NCBI GenBank assembly: GCA_023100825.1
Contig: CP095846.1
Span: 124,001-188,000 of the forward strand
Length of the DNA stretch: 64,000 nucleotides
Origin: Nocardioidaceae bacterium SCSIO 66511
GTDB lineage: Bacteria > Actinomycetota > Actinomycetes > Propionibacteriales > Nocardioidaceae
Direction: 5' to 3'
Shown one piece after another: positions 1 to 8,551 of the stretch. Numbering within the stretch: the stretch's first letter is position 1; each line of letters starts with the position of its first letter. The notes below the pieces were generated by a model. The model did no database searches. It was given only the letters and a program-made list of their open reading frames with translations, and had not been told where the DNA came from. The position numbers and the translations under genes were made by a program.

Positions 1-193
1 GCGGCAGCTCACTCACGTCGTGTCCGCCGATGACGAGGTTCTCGTAGCCGACGAGCCCGCGGTCGTCGACGAGTGTCGTCACACAGCCGGTCGGCTCGAC
101 CAGTCGACCGGCGAGCGCATACGCTCCGATTGCCGCGGTCGTGGCGAGCGACCCGCGCGCACCGATGAACCAGATACCGACCTGCTCGTCCAT
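1..193 (-). CDS. Inositol-3-phosphate synthase-like protein (5' part only)
   Basis: Only the first 64 codons are in the window; the gene runs off the left edge. The translated N-terminus reads like a Rossmann dinucleotide-binding start: a hydrophobic strand followed by GARGSLATTAAIGAYAL at about residues 11-27, then GCVTTL, and GGHDVSELP at the edge. This pattern matches the NAD-binding start of the myo-inositol-1-phosphate synthase family, which makes inositol phosphate from glucose 6-phosphate. The ATG at 193 is preferred because translated similarity begins right there, with a GGTGGG stretch upstream as a possible ribosome site. The branch of the family, and so the exact substrate, cannot be told from this fragment. 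Confidence 0.7.
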   Translation of the reverse strand, partial: MDEQVGIWFIGARGSLATTAAIGAYALAGRLVEPTGCVTTLVDDRGLVGYENLVIGGHDVSELP

Positions 194-243
194 GTGGCAC
201 CCACCGATCGCGAGGTTGCGTTTGTTCCGTCGGATACGCGGGC

Positions 244-320
244 AAGGTAACCCACGCCACAGTCGAGTTTCAACGGGTCGCAACGAACTTTTGTTGGTTG
301 ATCGCAAAAAGTGGTTGCGA
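244..320 (-). promoter_or_regulatory. Candidate promoter and TCGCAA repeats upstream of the inositol-3-phosphate synthase-like gene
   Basis: On the minus strand a TTGAAA (273 to 268) and a TACCTT (249 to 244) are separated by 18 bases, giving a reasonable -35/-10 pair about 50 bases before the start codon. Further upstream TCGCAA occurs at 276-281 and 302-307, and its complement TTGCGA at 315-320, so 302-320 forms a small palindrome. Repeated half-sites beside a promoter suggest an operator. The regulator is unknown. Confidence 0.35.
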
Positions 321-642
321 ACCGCACCGCTCTGGTGAGGTTCGCGGGGTCGTCGGTACGCCGACCACCCGCCGCTACACAGCGGCTCGCTGTCGGATTC
401 GCCGATTCCTTCGGTGCGACTACCCACCACAACGGTTCTGTGCGCTGTCGGCGTGTGCGCTCCTGTGGTCCGACGACCCGTCTGCCCGACGGGGCTTCGT
501 TGTCGGCTTCCCCGGCCCTTCGGCGGGCAAAAGACGCGGCGAAGCCGGAGCCGCAGCTACCTGGCTCGGGCCTACTGCCGGCTAACCCGATTCGGTTGGC
601 TTTGCTGGTCGATGGATGGTGCTTTACCAAGTAGACATGGTG
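321..642. other. Intergenic stretch without a convincing gene; many short hairpins
   Basis: About 320 bases hold no reading frame with a ribosome site or a recognisable product. Open frames exist on both strands, but their translations are arginine- and serine-rich shadows. The stretch contains a run of short inverted repeats, for example GTCGG/CCGAC near 352-376, CCGCT/AGCGG near 370-385 and CCCGT/ACGGG near 477-493. It could be a structured RNA, a degenerate mobile repeat, or plain spacer DNA. Confidence 0.4.
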
Positions 643-687
643 AAACTCCACTTTGCACGGCGCGTACGCCGTGCAAAGTGGAAGTTT
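643..687 (-). terminator. Long hairpin downstream of the M28 peptidase gene
   Basis: CCACTTTGCACGGCG at 648-662 is followed after four bases (CGTA) by its exact reverse complement at 667-681. The stem continues with AAACT (643-647) against AGTTT (683-687) if one base at 682 is bulged, giving about 20 pairs. It lies 119 bases beyond the M28 stop codon, in the direction of transcription. There is no T tract, which is common for actinobacterial terminators. Confidence 0.6.
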
Positions 688-805
688 GCCGTGCCTGCTG
701 GTACGCGAGCGGCCGCCGAGTCTGGTGGGACGCGAAACGAAGGTTACCCCGAACCCATATCAAGGTGGCGCGCAGAGCGCCCGCGCCAGCTGCCTGCGAT
801 CGGCG

Positions 806-1762
806 CTACGCGGCGTCGTCGAGTGCTTCTGGTGCGGTCAGCGACCAGAGGGTGTACGACATGGCGTCAGTCATGTTGTCGAGCATCGTCGAGTCGATGT
901 TCTCGGTCGTGTCACAGGCCGAGTGGTAGCAGCCGTCGTACGCCTCACCGGCCGTACCGCCCCACTGCTGCGCCTCTTCCTCGGTTTTGGTCTCCTCGGC
1001 GCCGCTGAACAGGCCGCCGATCGGTACGCCAGCCTGCTCGAAGGCGGCGTGGTCGCTGCGTCCGCCGACCGTTGACGGCGCGGTCGAGATATCGCGCGTA
1101 CCGAAGAACTCGTTGAATGTCGTCTCGATTGCGTCGTCGCCGTCGTACACGAAGTAGCCGCCGTTCGGCGATCCGATCATGTCGAAGTTCAGGTACGCGT
1201 CGATGCGATCGAGCTCGGCCTGGTCGAGCGACTCGACGTAGTGCGACGAGCCGAGCAGGCCCTGCTCCTCCGCGCCCCACCACGCGAACCGGATGGTCAC
1301 GCTCGGGTCGGGGTTGGCCTCGGCGAAGGCGAGCGCCGTCGCGAGTTCACCAGCGGAGCCGCTGCCGTTGTCGTTGATGCCCGGTCCCTCGTCTACGCTG
1401 TCGAGATGCCCGCCGAGCATCACGACATGCGACGGGTCGGCGCCCTCGAGTTCGGCGGTGAGGTTGTACGACTCGCCGCCGAAGGTGTCGAACGGTTGCT
1501 CGTTGACCGTGTAACCCGCTCCTTCCAGCTGTTCGGTGACGTAGTCGACCGACGCCCGGTACCCGTCGGAGCCGGTCGCACGGTTGCCGCCGTTGTCGTC
1601 GGCGATCTGCTGCAGTGCGTCGAGATGGCCCTGAACAGCAGCGACGTCGATATCCGGGGCCTCGAGCGCGCTCGGGTCGTCGGGTGCGGCGGCGGACGGT
1701 GCGGCTAGGCCGGCCATGGCGACGACCGTCGCCGTGGCGGTGATGGCGGTGCGGAGGTGCAT
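806..1762 (-). CDS. Secreted M28 family aminopeptidase
   Basis: A 318-residue exported zinc aminopeptidase resembling Streptomyces aminopeptidase S. The start at 1762 gives a signal peptide (residues 1-26, ending in APSAAA) and has GAGAGGA upstream; longer open frame before it is arginine-rich noise. Two-zinc ligands are visible in order: H119 in GGHLDSV, D131 in GINDNGSG, E165-E166 in WGAEEQG, D194 in NFDMIG and H238 in RSDHAAF. A CYHSACD segment near the C-terminus probably forms the disulfide known in this family. The M4 protease gene lies 91 bases upstream on the same strand, so the two may be co-transcribed and act together on extracellular protein. Confidence 0.92.
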   Translation of the reverse strand: MHLRTAITATATVVAMAGLAAPSAAAPDDPSALEAPDIDVAAVQGHLDALQQIADDNGGNRATGSDGYRASVDYVTEQLEGAGYTVNEQPFDTFGGESYNLTAELEGADPSHVVMLGGHLDSVDEGPGINDNGSGSAGELATALAFAEANPDPSVTIRFAWWGAEEQGLLGSSHYVESLDQAELDRIDAYLNFDMIGSPNGGYFVYDGDDAIETTFNEFFGTRDISTAPSTVGGRSDHAAFEQAGVPIGGLFSGAEETKTEEEAQQWGGTAGEAYDGCYHSACDTTENIDSTMLDNMTDAMSYTLWSLTAPEALDDAA

Positions 1763-1853
1763 CGTGCTGTCCTCTCGAATGGGATCGGCCGCGACCCGGG
1801 AGCAGTTCCCGAGCCGCGGCCGACGTCTGGTTGGTGCTGTTTGGTGCCTGGAT

Positions 1854-3464
1854 TCAGTCGACGGCGACCGCGGTCCACGCGGCCTCGACGCCCTTGACCT
1901 CGGCGCTGCCCTCGCCGTACAGGTCGGTGGCGGCGGCAACGGTGTGCTCGCGTGCCTCCGCGTACGTCTCGGTGCTGGTCATGTACTCGCTCAGCGCCTT
2001 GAACCAGATCGCTGCGGCGGCCTCGTTACCGATGCCGGCCACCTCCGATCCGTCGCAGGTCGGGCTGTTGCCGTACTCGCTCTCCCCGCTGCCGTTGGCG
2101 AGCAGGTAGAAGAAGTGGTTGCCGACGCCCGACGAGTAGTGCGGATCGGAGTTCGGAACCTCTTCGCTCCAGCAGTCGTACGACGCGCCGTCCTTGCTCG
2201 GCTCGTCCATGTAGCGCAGCGGAGTGCCGTCGCCGTTGATGTCGATCATCTCGCCGATCTCGAAGTCCGGCGTGTCGTTGGCGTTGTCCGCGTAGAACTC
2301 GACCATCGTGCCGAAGATGTCGCTGGTGGCCTCGTTCAGGCCTCCCGCGTCACCCGAGTACTCCAGCCCGGCGGTGTTCTCGGTGACGCCGTGCGACATC
2401 TCGTGTCCGGCGACGTCGAGTTCGACGAGCGGAGCGGCGTTGCCTTCACCGTCGCCGTACGTCATCTGGCTGCCGTCCCAGAAGGCGTTGACGTAGTTGT
2501 CGCCGTAGTGCACGCGAGACGGTGCACCCGAACCGTCGCCGAAGATGCCGTCGCGGCCGTGCACCTCCTTGAAGTAGTCGAACGTCTTCGCGCCGCCGAA
2601 CGAGGCATCCACGGCAGCCGATGCGCGGTCTTCGTTCGTACCGTCGCCCCAGGCGTTGTCATCGTCGACGAACGTGTCGCAGGAGACCTCGGTGTTGTTC
2701 ATGTCGCAGGTCTCTGCGTTGCCGTGGGACGGGTCGATCATCTCGAACCCGCTGCCGCCGGACGTGGTGTCGACCTCGACCTCACCGACGAAGATTCCGT
2801 TACCCGTGCCGGCCTCAGCCGCCTGCTGACCCTTGGCGGAAGGCTTCGCCGCATTCGTGCGCTGGTCGATCGCGATCGGAGTCGTGATGGTCTCGTCGGC
2901 GCTGCGCACCTTGCCGGTACGCGCGTCGGTGACGACGAGCTGCTTGCTCGGCGTCTGACCGTCCGCCTGAACTCCGTGTACGACCGTCTGCCAGGCCAGC
3001 GCCGCCTTGCCGGAGCGGGCATCGACGACCAGCCGCGGCTCGCCGACCTTACGCACGGTGCTCGTGCTCGCTCCCTTGCGAGCCTGCGTACGCGCGGTGG
3101 CCTTCGCGACCGACGGTGACGTGTTCACCCGGATCGCGCGATCCTGGGCGACCGATACGTCGTGGGTACGGCCGTTCTTGGAGACCCGTACGACGAAGTC
3201 GCCGCCGAGCACGGGGAGACCACGGTAGGTCCGCTCGTACCGGATGGCGGCCCCGTCGTCAGACGCGACCTTGTCCACGGCCCGGTACGCGTCACCGCGG
3301 GAGCCGAGTATGTCTGTGGGGTTCTGCTTGACGAAGTGCCGGGCGACCGCGGCGGGGCTGTCGTCGTGCGCATTGCCAACAGCCACTGCCCCGTTCAGGG
3401 GTGTCATGGCACCCAGCCCTGCCGCGAGCATTGTCCCGCTCGCGACGGCGATGACCTTCCTCAT
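1854..3464 (-). CDS. Secreted M4 (thermolysin-like) neutral metalloprotease precursor
   Basis: A 536-residue preproenzyme. A signal peptide occupies about the first 30 residues, followed by an FTP/PepSY-type propeptide (about 35-195) and the catalytic domain. HEMSH at 354-358 is the zinc-binding and catalytic HExxH helix, and E378 in GLNEATSD supplies the third zinc ligand; a DPHYSSGVGNH segment carries the conserved transition-state histidine of the family. The aspartate-rich surface of the mature part (for example DDDNAWGDG) is typical of secreted calcium-binding members. GAGAGGAATCCTC precedes the ATG. The M28 aminopeptidase gene follows on the same strand. Confidence 0.93.
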   Translation of the reverse strand: MRKVIAVASGTMLAAGLGAMTPLNGAVAVGNAHDDSPAAVARHFVKQNPTDILGSRGDAYRAVDKVASDDGAAIRYERTYRGLPVLGGDFVVRVSKNGRTHDVSVAQDRAIRVNTSPSVAKATARTQARKGASTSTVRKVGEPRLVVDARSGKAALAWQTVVHGVQADGQTPSKQLVVTDARTGKVRSADETITTPIAIDQRTNAAKPSAKGQQAAEAGTGNGIFVGEVEVDTTSGGSGFEMIDPSHGNAETCDMNNTEVSCDTFVDDDNAWGDGTNEDRASAAVDASFGGAKTFDYFKEVHGRDGIFGDGSGAPSRVHYGDNYVNAFWDGSQMTYGDGEGNAAPLVELDVAGHEMSHGVTENTAGLEYSGDAGGLNEATSDIFGTMVEFYADNANDTPDFEIGEMIDINGDGTPLRYMDEPSKDGASYDCWSEEVPNSDPHYSSGVGNHFFYLLANGSGESEYGNSPTCDGSEVAGIGNEAAAAIWFKALSEYMTSTETYAEAREHTVAAATDLYGEGSAEVKGVEAAWTAVAVD

Positions 3465-3692
3465 GAGGATTCCTCTCGGTAGGAGTAGTCGCAGGATTCC
3501 CGGATGGCGGCTGGCTCATTCATGCCAACTGGTCATGCCTTCGGTGTCATGGCCCGCAACAGTCGCGATTCCACGTACGGGAGCAGCAGGCGAGACCTAC
3601 CATCAAGACACCAGATCGGCCCTCACGAGGCTCGCCGAGTGACCGCCGCTTCTGCGGCCGTCGTACGCGCGTCGGCCCGGGAGGTGAGCGAG

Positions 3693-5819
3693 ATGCATGC
3701 GTTCTTGCGTCGCATCGGCGCCGTGTGTGCGCGGCGATCGGTCGTCGTCATCGCGATCTGGGTGCTGATCCTGCTCGGCGCGCTGTGGGCCCGCAATGCG
3801 TACGGCGGTGACTTCGCCGACGACTTCACCGTCGGTGGCAGCGAGTCGTCGGAGGGCCTCGACGTCTTGGATGCAAAGTATCCGGCCAAGGGTGGGTACG
3901 CGGGCACCATCGTGTTCCACGCCGACAGCGGGAAGGTCTCCGCCGATGCGAGCGCGGTCTCGAAGTCGATGACCAACGTCGGAAAGCTCGAGCATGTCAT
4001 CGCTGCATCGGATCCACTCTCGGACGGCAGCAAGACGGGTGTCTCGAAGGACGGGAGCATCGTCAACGCACCGGTTTCCTTCGACGTTTCTCCGTCCACG
4101 CTGGACGACTCGTACCTCGATGACCTCGATGGCGCCGTCGCGCCGGCGAGGTCGGCGGGACTCGACGTCGAGTACGGCGGCGGAACAGGCAAGATCGCGA
4201 ACACCGTCGATGACAAGAGCTCCGAGCTGATCGGAATCACACTGGCCTTCGTACTGCTGCTGATCATGTTCCGATCGGTGGTGGCCGCAGTGCTGCCGCT
4301 GGTCGCCGCGGTCCTCGGGGTCGTGACCGGTCTGTGCGTGATCGCACTGATCGCAGCCACGACAACGCTCCCGACGATGGCGCCGACGGTCGCGACCCTG
4401 CTCGGCCTGGGCGTTGCGATCGACTACGCGCTCTTCCTGGTGGCGCGGCATCGCGAGCAGCTTCGTGACGGCATGACCCTGCGTGAGTCGGTCGCAGAAT
4501 CGACTGCCACCTCGGGCGCGGCGATCGTCGTCGCCGGCGGCACCGTCGTCGTCGCCGTGCTGGGCCTCTACATCGCCGGTGTGTCGTTCGTCGGGGCGCT
4601 GGGCCTGTCGGCGGCGGTGGCCGTTGCCGTGGTGTTGATGTCATCGCTGACCTTCGTACCCTCGTTGCTCGGTCTGGCAAGGGGCACGATTCGTTCCAGG
4701 CAGGAGCGAATGGGCCGGGACGGCGTCGCCGAGGGGCCCGCTCACGAGCAGTCGGCGTTCGCACGATGGGGCCGGTACGTCAGCGGGCATCCGGTGCCGT
4801 GGGCGATCGGCGCGACCCTGTTGCTGCTCCTACTGGCGACTCCGCTGCTCGCGATGCGACTGGGCCAGATCGACGCGGGCACCGACCCGACCTCCGACAG
4901 CAGCCGGCGGGCGTACGACCTGATCGATCAAGGCTTCGGACCGGGTGCGAACGGTCCGCTCCTCGTGGTCGTCGAGCTGCCGCAGCAGTCCGCGAGCAAG
5001 AACCAGAGTCTGCTCGCCAATCTGCAGACACAGCTGAAGAAGACCGACGACGTTGCCTCGGTGTCCGGACCGTCTACGAACAAGGCTTCCACCGTGGCGA
5101 CCTTCAACGTCATTCCTGCGTCATCGCCGCAGGCCGCAGCCACCCAGACGCTCGTCACGACACTTCGTTCGGATGTGCTCGACAAGCAGCACGAGAACAC
5201 GTACGTCGTCGGCACGACGGCCGGCAACCTCGACTTCACCGATGTGGTGCGCGAACGGATGCCGTGGCTGATCGGTGCCGTCGTACTGCTCGGCCTCGTG
5301 CTGCTTACCGCAGCGTTCCGCTCGATCGTGATTGGGATGAAGGCGGCCGTCCTCAACCTCCTGTCGATCGGTGCGGCGTACGGCGTGATCGTCGCGGTTT
5401 TCCAATGGGGGTGGGGCTCCTCGGTGATCGGCATCGACGAGACGGTGCCGATCCCGGCGTACGTTCCGATGTTCGTCTTCGCGATCGTGTTCGGGTTGTC
5501 GATGGACTACGAGGTGTTCCTACTGTCGCGCGTACGTGACGAGTGGCAGGCAACCGGCGACGCCAGGCGTAGCGTTGCGATCGGCCTCGGTGCGACCGGG
5601 CGGGTGATCACGACGGCAGCCGCGGTGATGGTCGCGGTGTTCACCAGTTTCGTACTCGCCGACGACCCGTCGGTGAAGATGTTGGCGGTCGGCATGGCGG
5701 TCGCGGTGCTCATCGACGCCACCATCGTCCGGATGATGCTCGTACCCGCCATCATGGCCATGCTCGGTGCGCACGCCTGGTGGATGCCCCTGGCTCGACG
5801 CAAAGCCGACGCGCCTTAG
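3693..5819 (+). CDS. MMPL/RND family membrane transporter
   Basis: A 708-residue polytopic inner-membrane protein with the duplicated RND layout: one N-terminal membrane segment, an extracytoplasmic domain (about 30-190), a bundle of membrane helices, then the same order repeated. The proton-relay helices carry the usual Asp-Tyr pair in each half, in GLGVAIDYALFL and FGLSMDYEVFLL. Such proteins export lipids or drugs by proton antiport; the substrate is unknown here. The ATG at 3693 is chosen because GGAGGTGAG sits just upstream and the membrane segment follows; the frame is open back to 3504. The stop overlaps that of the convergent ClC gene. Confidence 0.88.
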   Translation: MHAFLRRIGAVCARRSVVVIAIWVLILLGALWARNAYGGDFADDFTVGGSESSEGLDVLDAKYPAKGGYAGTIVFHADSGKVSADASAVSKSMTNVGKLEHVIAASDPLSDGSKTGVSKDGSIVNAPVSFDVSPSTLDDSYLDDLDGAVAPARSAGLDVEYGGGTGKIANTVDDKSSELIGITLAFVLLLIMFRSVVAAVLPLVAAVLGVVTGLCVIALIAATTTLPTMAPTVATLLGLGVAIDYALFLVARHREQLRDGMTLRESVAESTATSGAAIVVAGGTVVVAVLGLYIAGVSFVGALGLSAAVAVAVVLMSSLTFVPSLLGLARGTIRSRQERMGRDGVAEGPAHEQSAFARWGRYVSGHPVPWAIGATLLLLLLATPLLAMRLGQIDAGTDPTSDSSRRAYDLIDQGFGPGANGPLLVVVELPQQSASKNQSLLANLQTQLKKTDDVASVSGPSTNKASTVATFNVIPASSPQAAATQTLVTTLRSDVLDKQHENTYVVGTTAGNLDFTDVVRERMPWLIGAVVLLGLVLLTAAFRSIVIGMKAAVLNLLSIGAAYGVIVAVFQWGWGSSVIGIDETVPIPAYVPMFVFAIVFGLSMDYEVFLLSRVRDEWQATGDARRSVAIGLGATGRVITTAAAVMVAVFTSFVLADDPSVKMLAVGMAVAVLIDATIVRMMLVPAIMAMLGAHAWWMPLARRKADAP

Positions 5820-7117
5820 CCGTCCGCTGCCGGCTCGGTCGCATGCGGACGGTCGATGACCTGTTCCGAGATGAACGCCACGACCACCGCGATCAGCACA
5901 ATCGGGCTCATCGCCACGGCGTTCGGGCCGAGCAACAGGGTCACGAGCACAGCTGACGACACGGGCATCGGCAGGATCGCGGCCGTCGCGGCCGCCATTC
6001 CTGCCGCGAGCGCCGGGACTGCACCGTAGCCGGGGAGCTCTGCGCACAGCGTGCCCGCGGCCGCACCGAGGAACAATGCCGGGAAGATCGGCCCACCACG
6101 TAGCGCGCCCAACGAGACGCCGTACGCGATCGCCTTGAACGCGATCAAGGCGATCAACGCGCCTGTCGCCCATGAGCCTGGTTGTGCGGCGAGTTCGGGG
6201 AGTTCGTCCTGACCGGACATCACCAGTTCGGCCGGTGAGCGATCCGTGATGAGCGCGTACGCGCTGGCGCAGACGGCGACCGTGAGTGCTGCGCTGACGG
6301 CGGCGGTGAAGGGACGAGTCCGTGCGCGGTCGGCGACCCAGTGCCCGATCTGGTGAACCTCTCGTACTGCGACCGCAATGACGATGGCAAACGGAACGGT
6401 CCACAGGAGGTCGGCAAGATCGGGTCGCGCCGGGCCGGAGAGGTCGGGTAAACCCAGCGAGACGGTCTGCAGGCCGGTCCATCGCCCAAGGCCGGTGAAT
6501 ACGAGCGAGCCCGTGCCGGCCGCCAACATGCAAGGCGCGATGGCCCGTAGTGCCAATGCACCCTTGCTGCTGACCATCTCCAGCATCAGGACCAATGCGG
6601 CGAGGGGACTCCCGAAGATGGCCGCGACGGCAGCGGTCCCGCCCGCCAGCCCGACGACGCCACTTGCGCCGGTCTGCTGACGAAGGCCCATCGCGCGTGC
6701 GATGAGCAGCGCACTGCCGGTGCCGAGAGCGATGAGCGGCGCCTCCGGCCCGAGCACCGCACCGAGTGGTAGGCAGGCGAGTGCCGCGAGCAGGATCCCG
6801 GGAAGCTCGCGTGGGATCACGGGTTCGGCACCGAGGCCGTCGATCGGCACATGGCCGCCCTTGCCGGGTAGCGACCGGATCGCCGCACCGGCGAGTACGC
6901 CGCCGAGTGCCAGCCACGGGATGGGCCACCACCAGTCCGGATCCCCCATTCCGAGGTCGTCGGGGAGCTCGTGCCAGATGAGGTGACCCATCTTGTGCAG
7001 CAGAGCGAGGAACGCAAATGCCAACAACGACACGGGTATGCCGACGAGGCAGGAAAGCAGGAGTACCCGTAGCGAGTCTCGTCTGCTGGGTTCGTACGGT
7101 TGCGGGTCGGTGCTCAT
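5816..7117 (-). CDS. ClC family chloride channel or chloride/proton antiporter
   Basis: A 433-residue membrane protein with about ten to twelve hydrophobic helices. The selectivity-filter motifs of the ClC family can be aligned: GKGGHVP for GSGIP, GPEAPLIALG for GREGP (with the gating glutamate kept) and GGPIFPALFLG for GGxFxP. Its ATG overlaps the stop of the upstream antiporter gene by four bases (ATGA at 7117-7114), so the two are translationally coupled and may act together in ion or pH homeostasis. The regulatory CBS domains of larger ClC proteins are absent. Confidence 0.9.
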   Translation of the reverse strand: MSTDPQPYEPSRRDSLRVLLLSCLVGIPVSLLAFAFLALLHKMGHLIWHELPDDLGMGDPDWWWPIPWLALGGVLAGAAIRSLPGKGGHVPIDGLGAEPVIPRELPGILLAALACLPLGAVLGPEAPLIALGTGSALLIARAMGLRQQTGASGVVGLAGGTAAVAAIFGSPLAALVLMLEMVSSKGALALRAIAPCMLAAGTGSLVFTGLGRWTGLQTVSLGLPDLSGPARPDLADLLWTVPFAIVIAVAVREVHQIGHWVADRARTRPFTAAVSAALTVAVCASAYALITDRSPAELVMSGQDELPELAAQPGSWATGALIALIAFKAIAYGVSLGALRGGPIFPALFLGAAAGTLCAELPGYGAVPALAAGMAAATAAILPMPVSSAVLVTLLLGPNAVAMSPIVLIAVVVAFISEQVIDRPHATEPAADG

Positions 7118-8334
7118 GACGACGCCTCCTCCGGAGGGGTACGGGATGTCGCCGTGTGCACCGGCTGGAGCTGACCGAGCAGGGTGCTGGCGAGGAGCGG
7201 ACAGATCAGCACCGTTACAGCGCCCGCTGCCACCAGGATCGACGCGCTCTCGTTCGACATCTGGCCTGCGTGCACCGACACCGCCGTCACCGCGACGATG
7301 ATCGGCAGTCCGGTCGAGGCGTACGACGCGACCGTGAGGCTGTCGCGCATGCCCAGTCGCGGGCGGTCACCCAGGAGTCGAGTCGCCAACAACACCGGCC
7401 CGCCGCGTACCAACAGGATCAGGACCACGACCGCAACGAAGGCAAGCGGCTCGTCCGCGATGGCGTCCGGGTCGATCGCCATGCCCGAGGTGACGAAGAA
7501 GATCGGGACCAGCAGGCCGAAGGCGATTCCCTCCACCCTGGCCTCGAGGTGCTCGTCACCGTCGGGCAGTGACAGTCTAAGGATCAACCCGGCGGCGAAT
7601 GCGGCGAGCACGATGTCGAGCTTGAACTCCGAGGCGACCGCAACGAGCGTGGCGAGCAGCAGCATCGTCAGCCGGACGGGGATCTGTCCGGTCGTCTCGG
7701 CTCCCGCACGGATCAGCGCGAGAACCCGGGACGTCTCGCGTTTCAGATGCAGCGACGGAAGGGCGAGCAGCACTGCAACACCTGCGAAGGCGGCGAGCAC
7801 GAGAAGTGACTCCAGCGGTCCGCGTACGCCGAGTAGGACCGCCATCGCGACGATGGGGCCGATCTCCCCGTACGCGCCGTGTCGCAGGACGTGATCGCCG
7901 ATCGCCCCGCCCAAGAGTCCTCCGTCCTTCAGGATCGGCAACAGCGTGCCGAGCGAGGTGGAGGTGAGCGCGATCGCCACGGCGATCTCACCGTCGAAGA
8001 TGTCGGTGACGCCGAGCAGGGCGATCAGGCCGAACGCGAGAAGTAGGCAGACGACCCAGGTCAGCAGCGCCTGTCGGCCGGCAACGCCGGTCAGTTCCTT
8101 CAGCTCGATCTCGTAGCCGGCAAGGAGGAACAGCATCGCGAGGCCGAAGTCGTGAAACATGTTGGTTGCGCCGTCGGTCGGTGCGAGGTCGAGTCCGAAG
8201 GGCCCGATGAGCATGCCCAGCCCGAGCAGAATGACCACTTCTGCAACGAGGCGTCGAGGTACGAGACCGGCGATGATCGGCGCGACCGCAGCAACGAGCG
8301 CGATCCAGAACAGCCACACTGGCGAAGCGTCCAT
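7114..8334 (-). CDS. CPA2-type cation/proton antiporter
   Basis: A 406-residue protein with about twelve membrane helices and no cytoplasmic regulatory domain. The pattern GLGMLIGPFGLDL, FGLAMLFLLAGYEIEL and AIALTSTSLGTLLPIL is that of the KefB/NapA-like sodium/proton exchanger domain. The C-terminal half holds the matching repeat (FVTSGMAIDP, ASYASTGLPIIVA). The ion is probably sodium or potassium exchanged for protons. It is the first gene of a two-gene unit with the ClC gene. About 215 bases separate it from the divergent AbiE genes. Confidence 0.87.
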   Translation of the reverse strand: MDASPVWLFWIALVAAVAPIIAGLVPRRLVAEVVILLGLGMLIGPFGLDLAPTDGATNMFHDFGLAMLFLLAGYEIELKELTGVAGRQALLTWVVCLLLAFGLIALLGVTDIFDGEIAVAIALTSTSLGTLLPILKDGGLLGGAIGDHVLRHGAYGEIGPIVAMAVLLGVRGPLESLLVLAAFAGVAVLLALPSLHLKRETSRVLALIRAGAETTGQIPVRLTMLLLATLVAVASEFKLDIVLAAFAAGLILRLSLPDGDEHLEARVEGIAFGLLVPIFFVTSGMAIDPDAIADEPLAFVAVVVLILLVRGGPVLLATRLLGDRPRLGMRDSLTVASYASTGLPIIVAVTAVSVHAGQMSNESASILVAAGAVTVLICPLLASTLLGQLQPVHTATSRTPPEEASS

Positions 8335-8492
8335 GGCGCCCCTCGGTCGGGTCGACGGGCGGGCGTCCGTACGACCAGCGGTTGCCTCAGGCTAACCCAG
8401 CGCGGGCGTGTCCGCGTGGCGTTTTCGTCGGCGTTCGCGGGGTGCTGCGGGTGTAACTCGTACGGTCACCGGGACCGTCCTCACCGGGCCCG

Positions 8493-8551
8493 ATTGTCGA
8501 TCGAGCACCAAGTTGACTAATATGATGACAAGAAAGGCGGTAATCGACAAT
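8493..8551 (+). promoter_or_regulatory. Promoter and candidate operator of the AbiE operon
   Basis: ATTGTCGAT at 8493-8501 is repeated as its exact reverse complement ATCGACAAT at 8543-8551, the second arm covering the AbiEi start codon. Between them a TAATAT at 8518-8523 lies 17 bases after TTGTCG at 8495-8500, a plausible promoter. AbiEi proteins studied elsewhere bind inverted repeats in their own promoter and repress it, so this arrangement fits negative autoregulation. AAAGGCGG at 8534-8541 is the likely ribosome site. Confidence 0.5.

Noticed and set aside
311-634. Possible small genes in the first intergenic region, on either strand
   Set aside because: No ribosome site, no recognisable product, and overlap of several equally open frames.
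3603-4451. Open frame antisense to the MMPL gene
   Set aside because: Low-complexity, charged translation; the opposite strand encodes a well-defined membrane protein.
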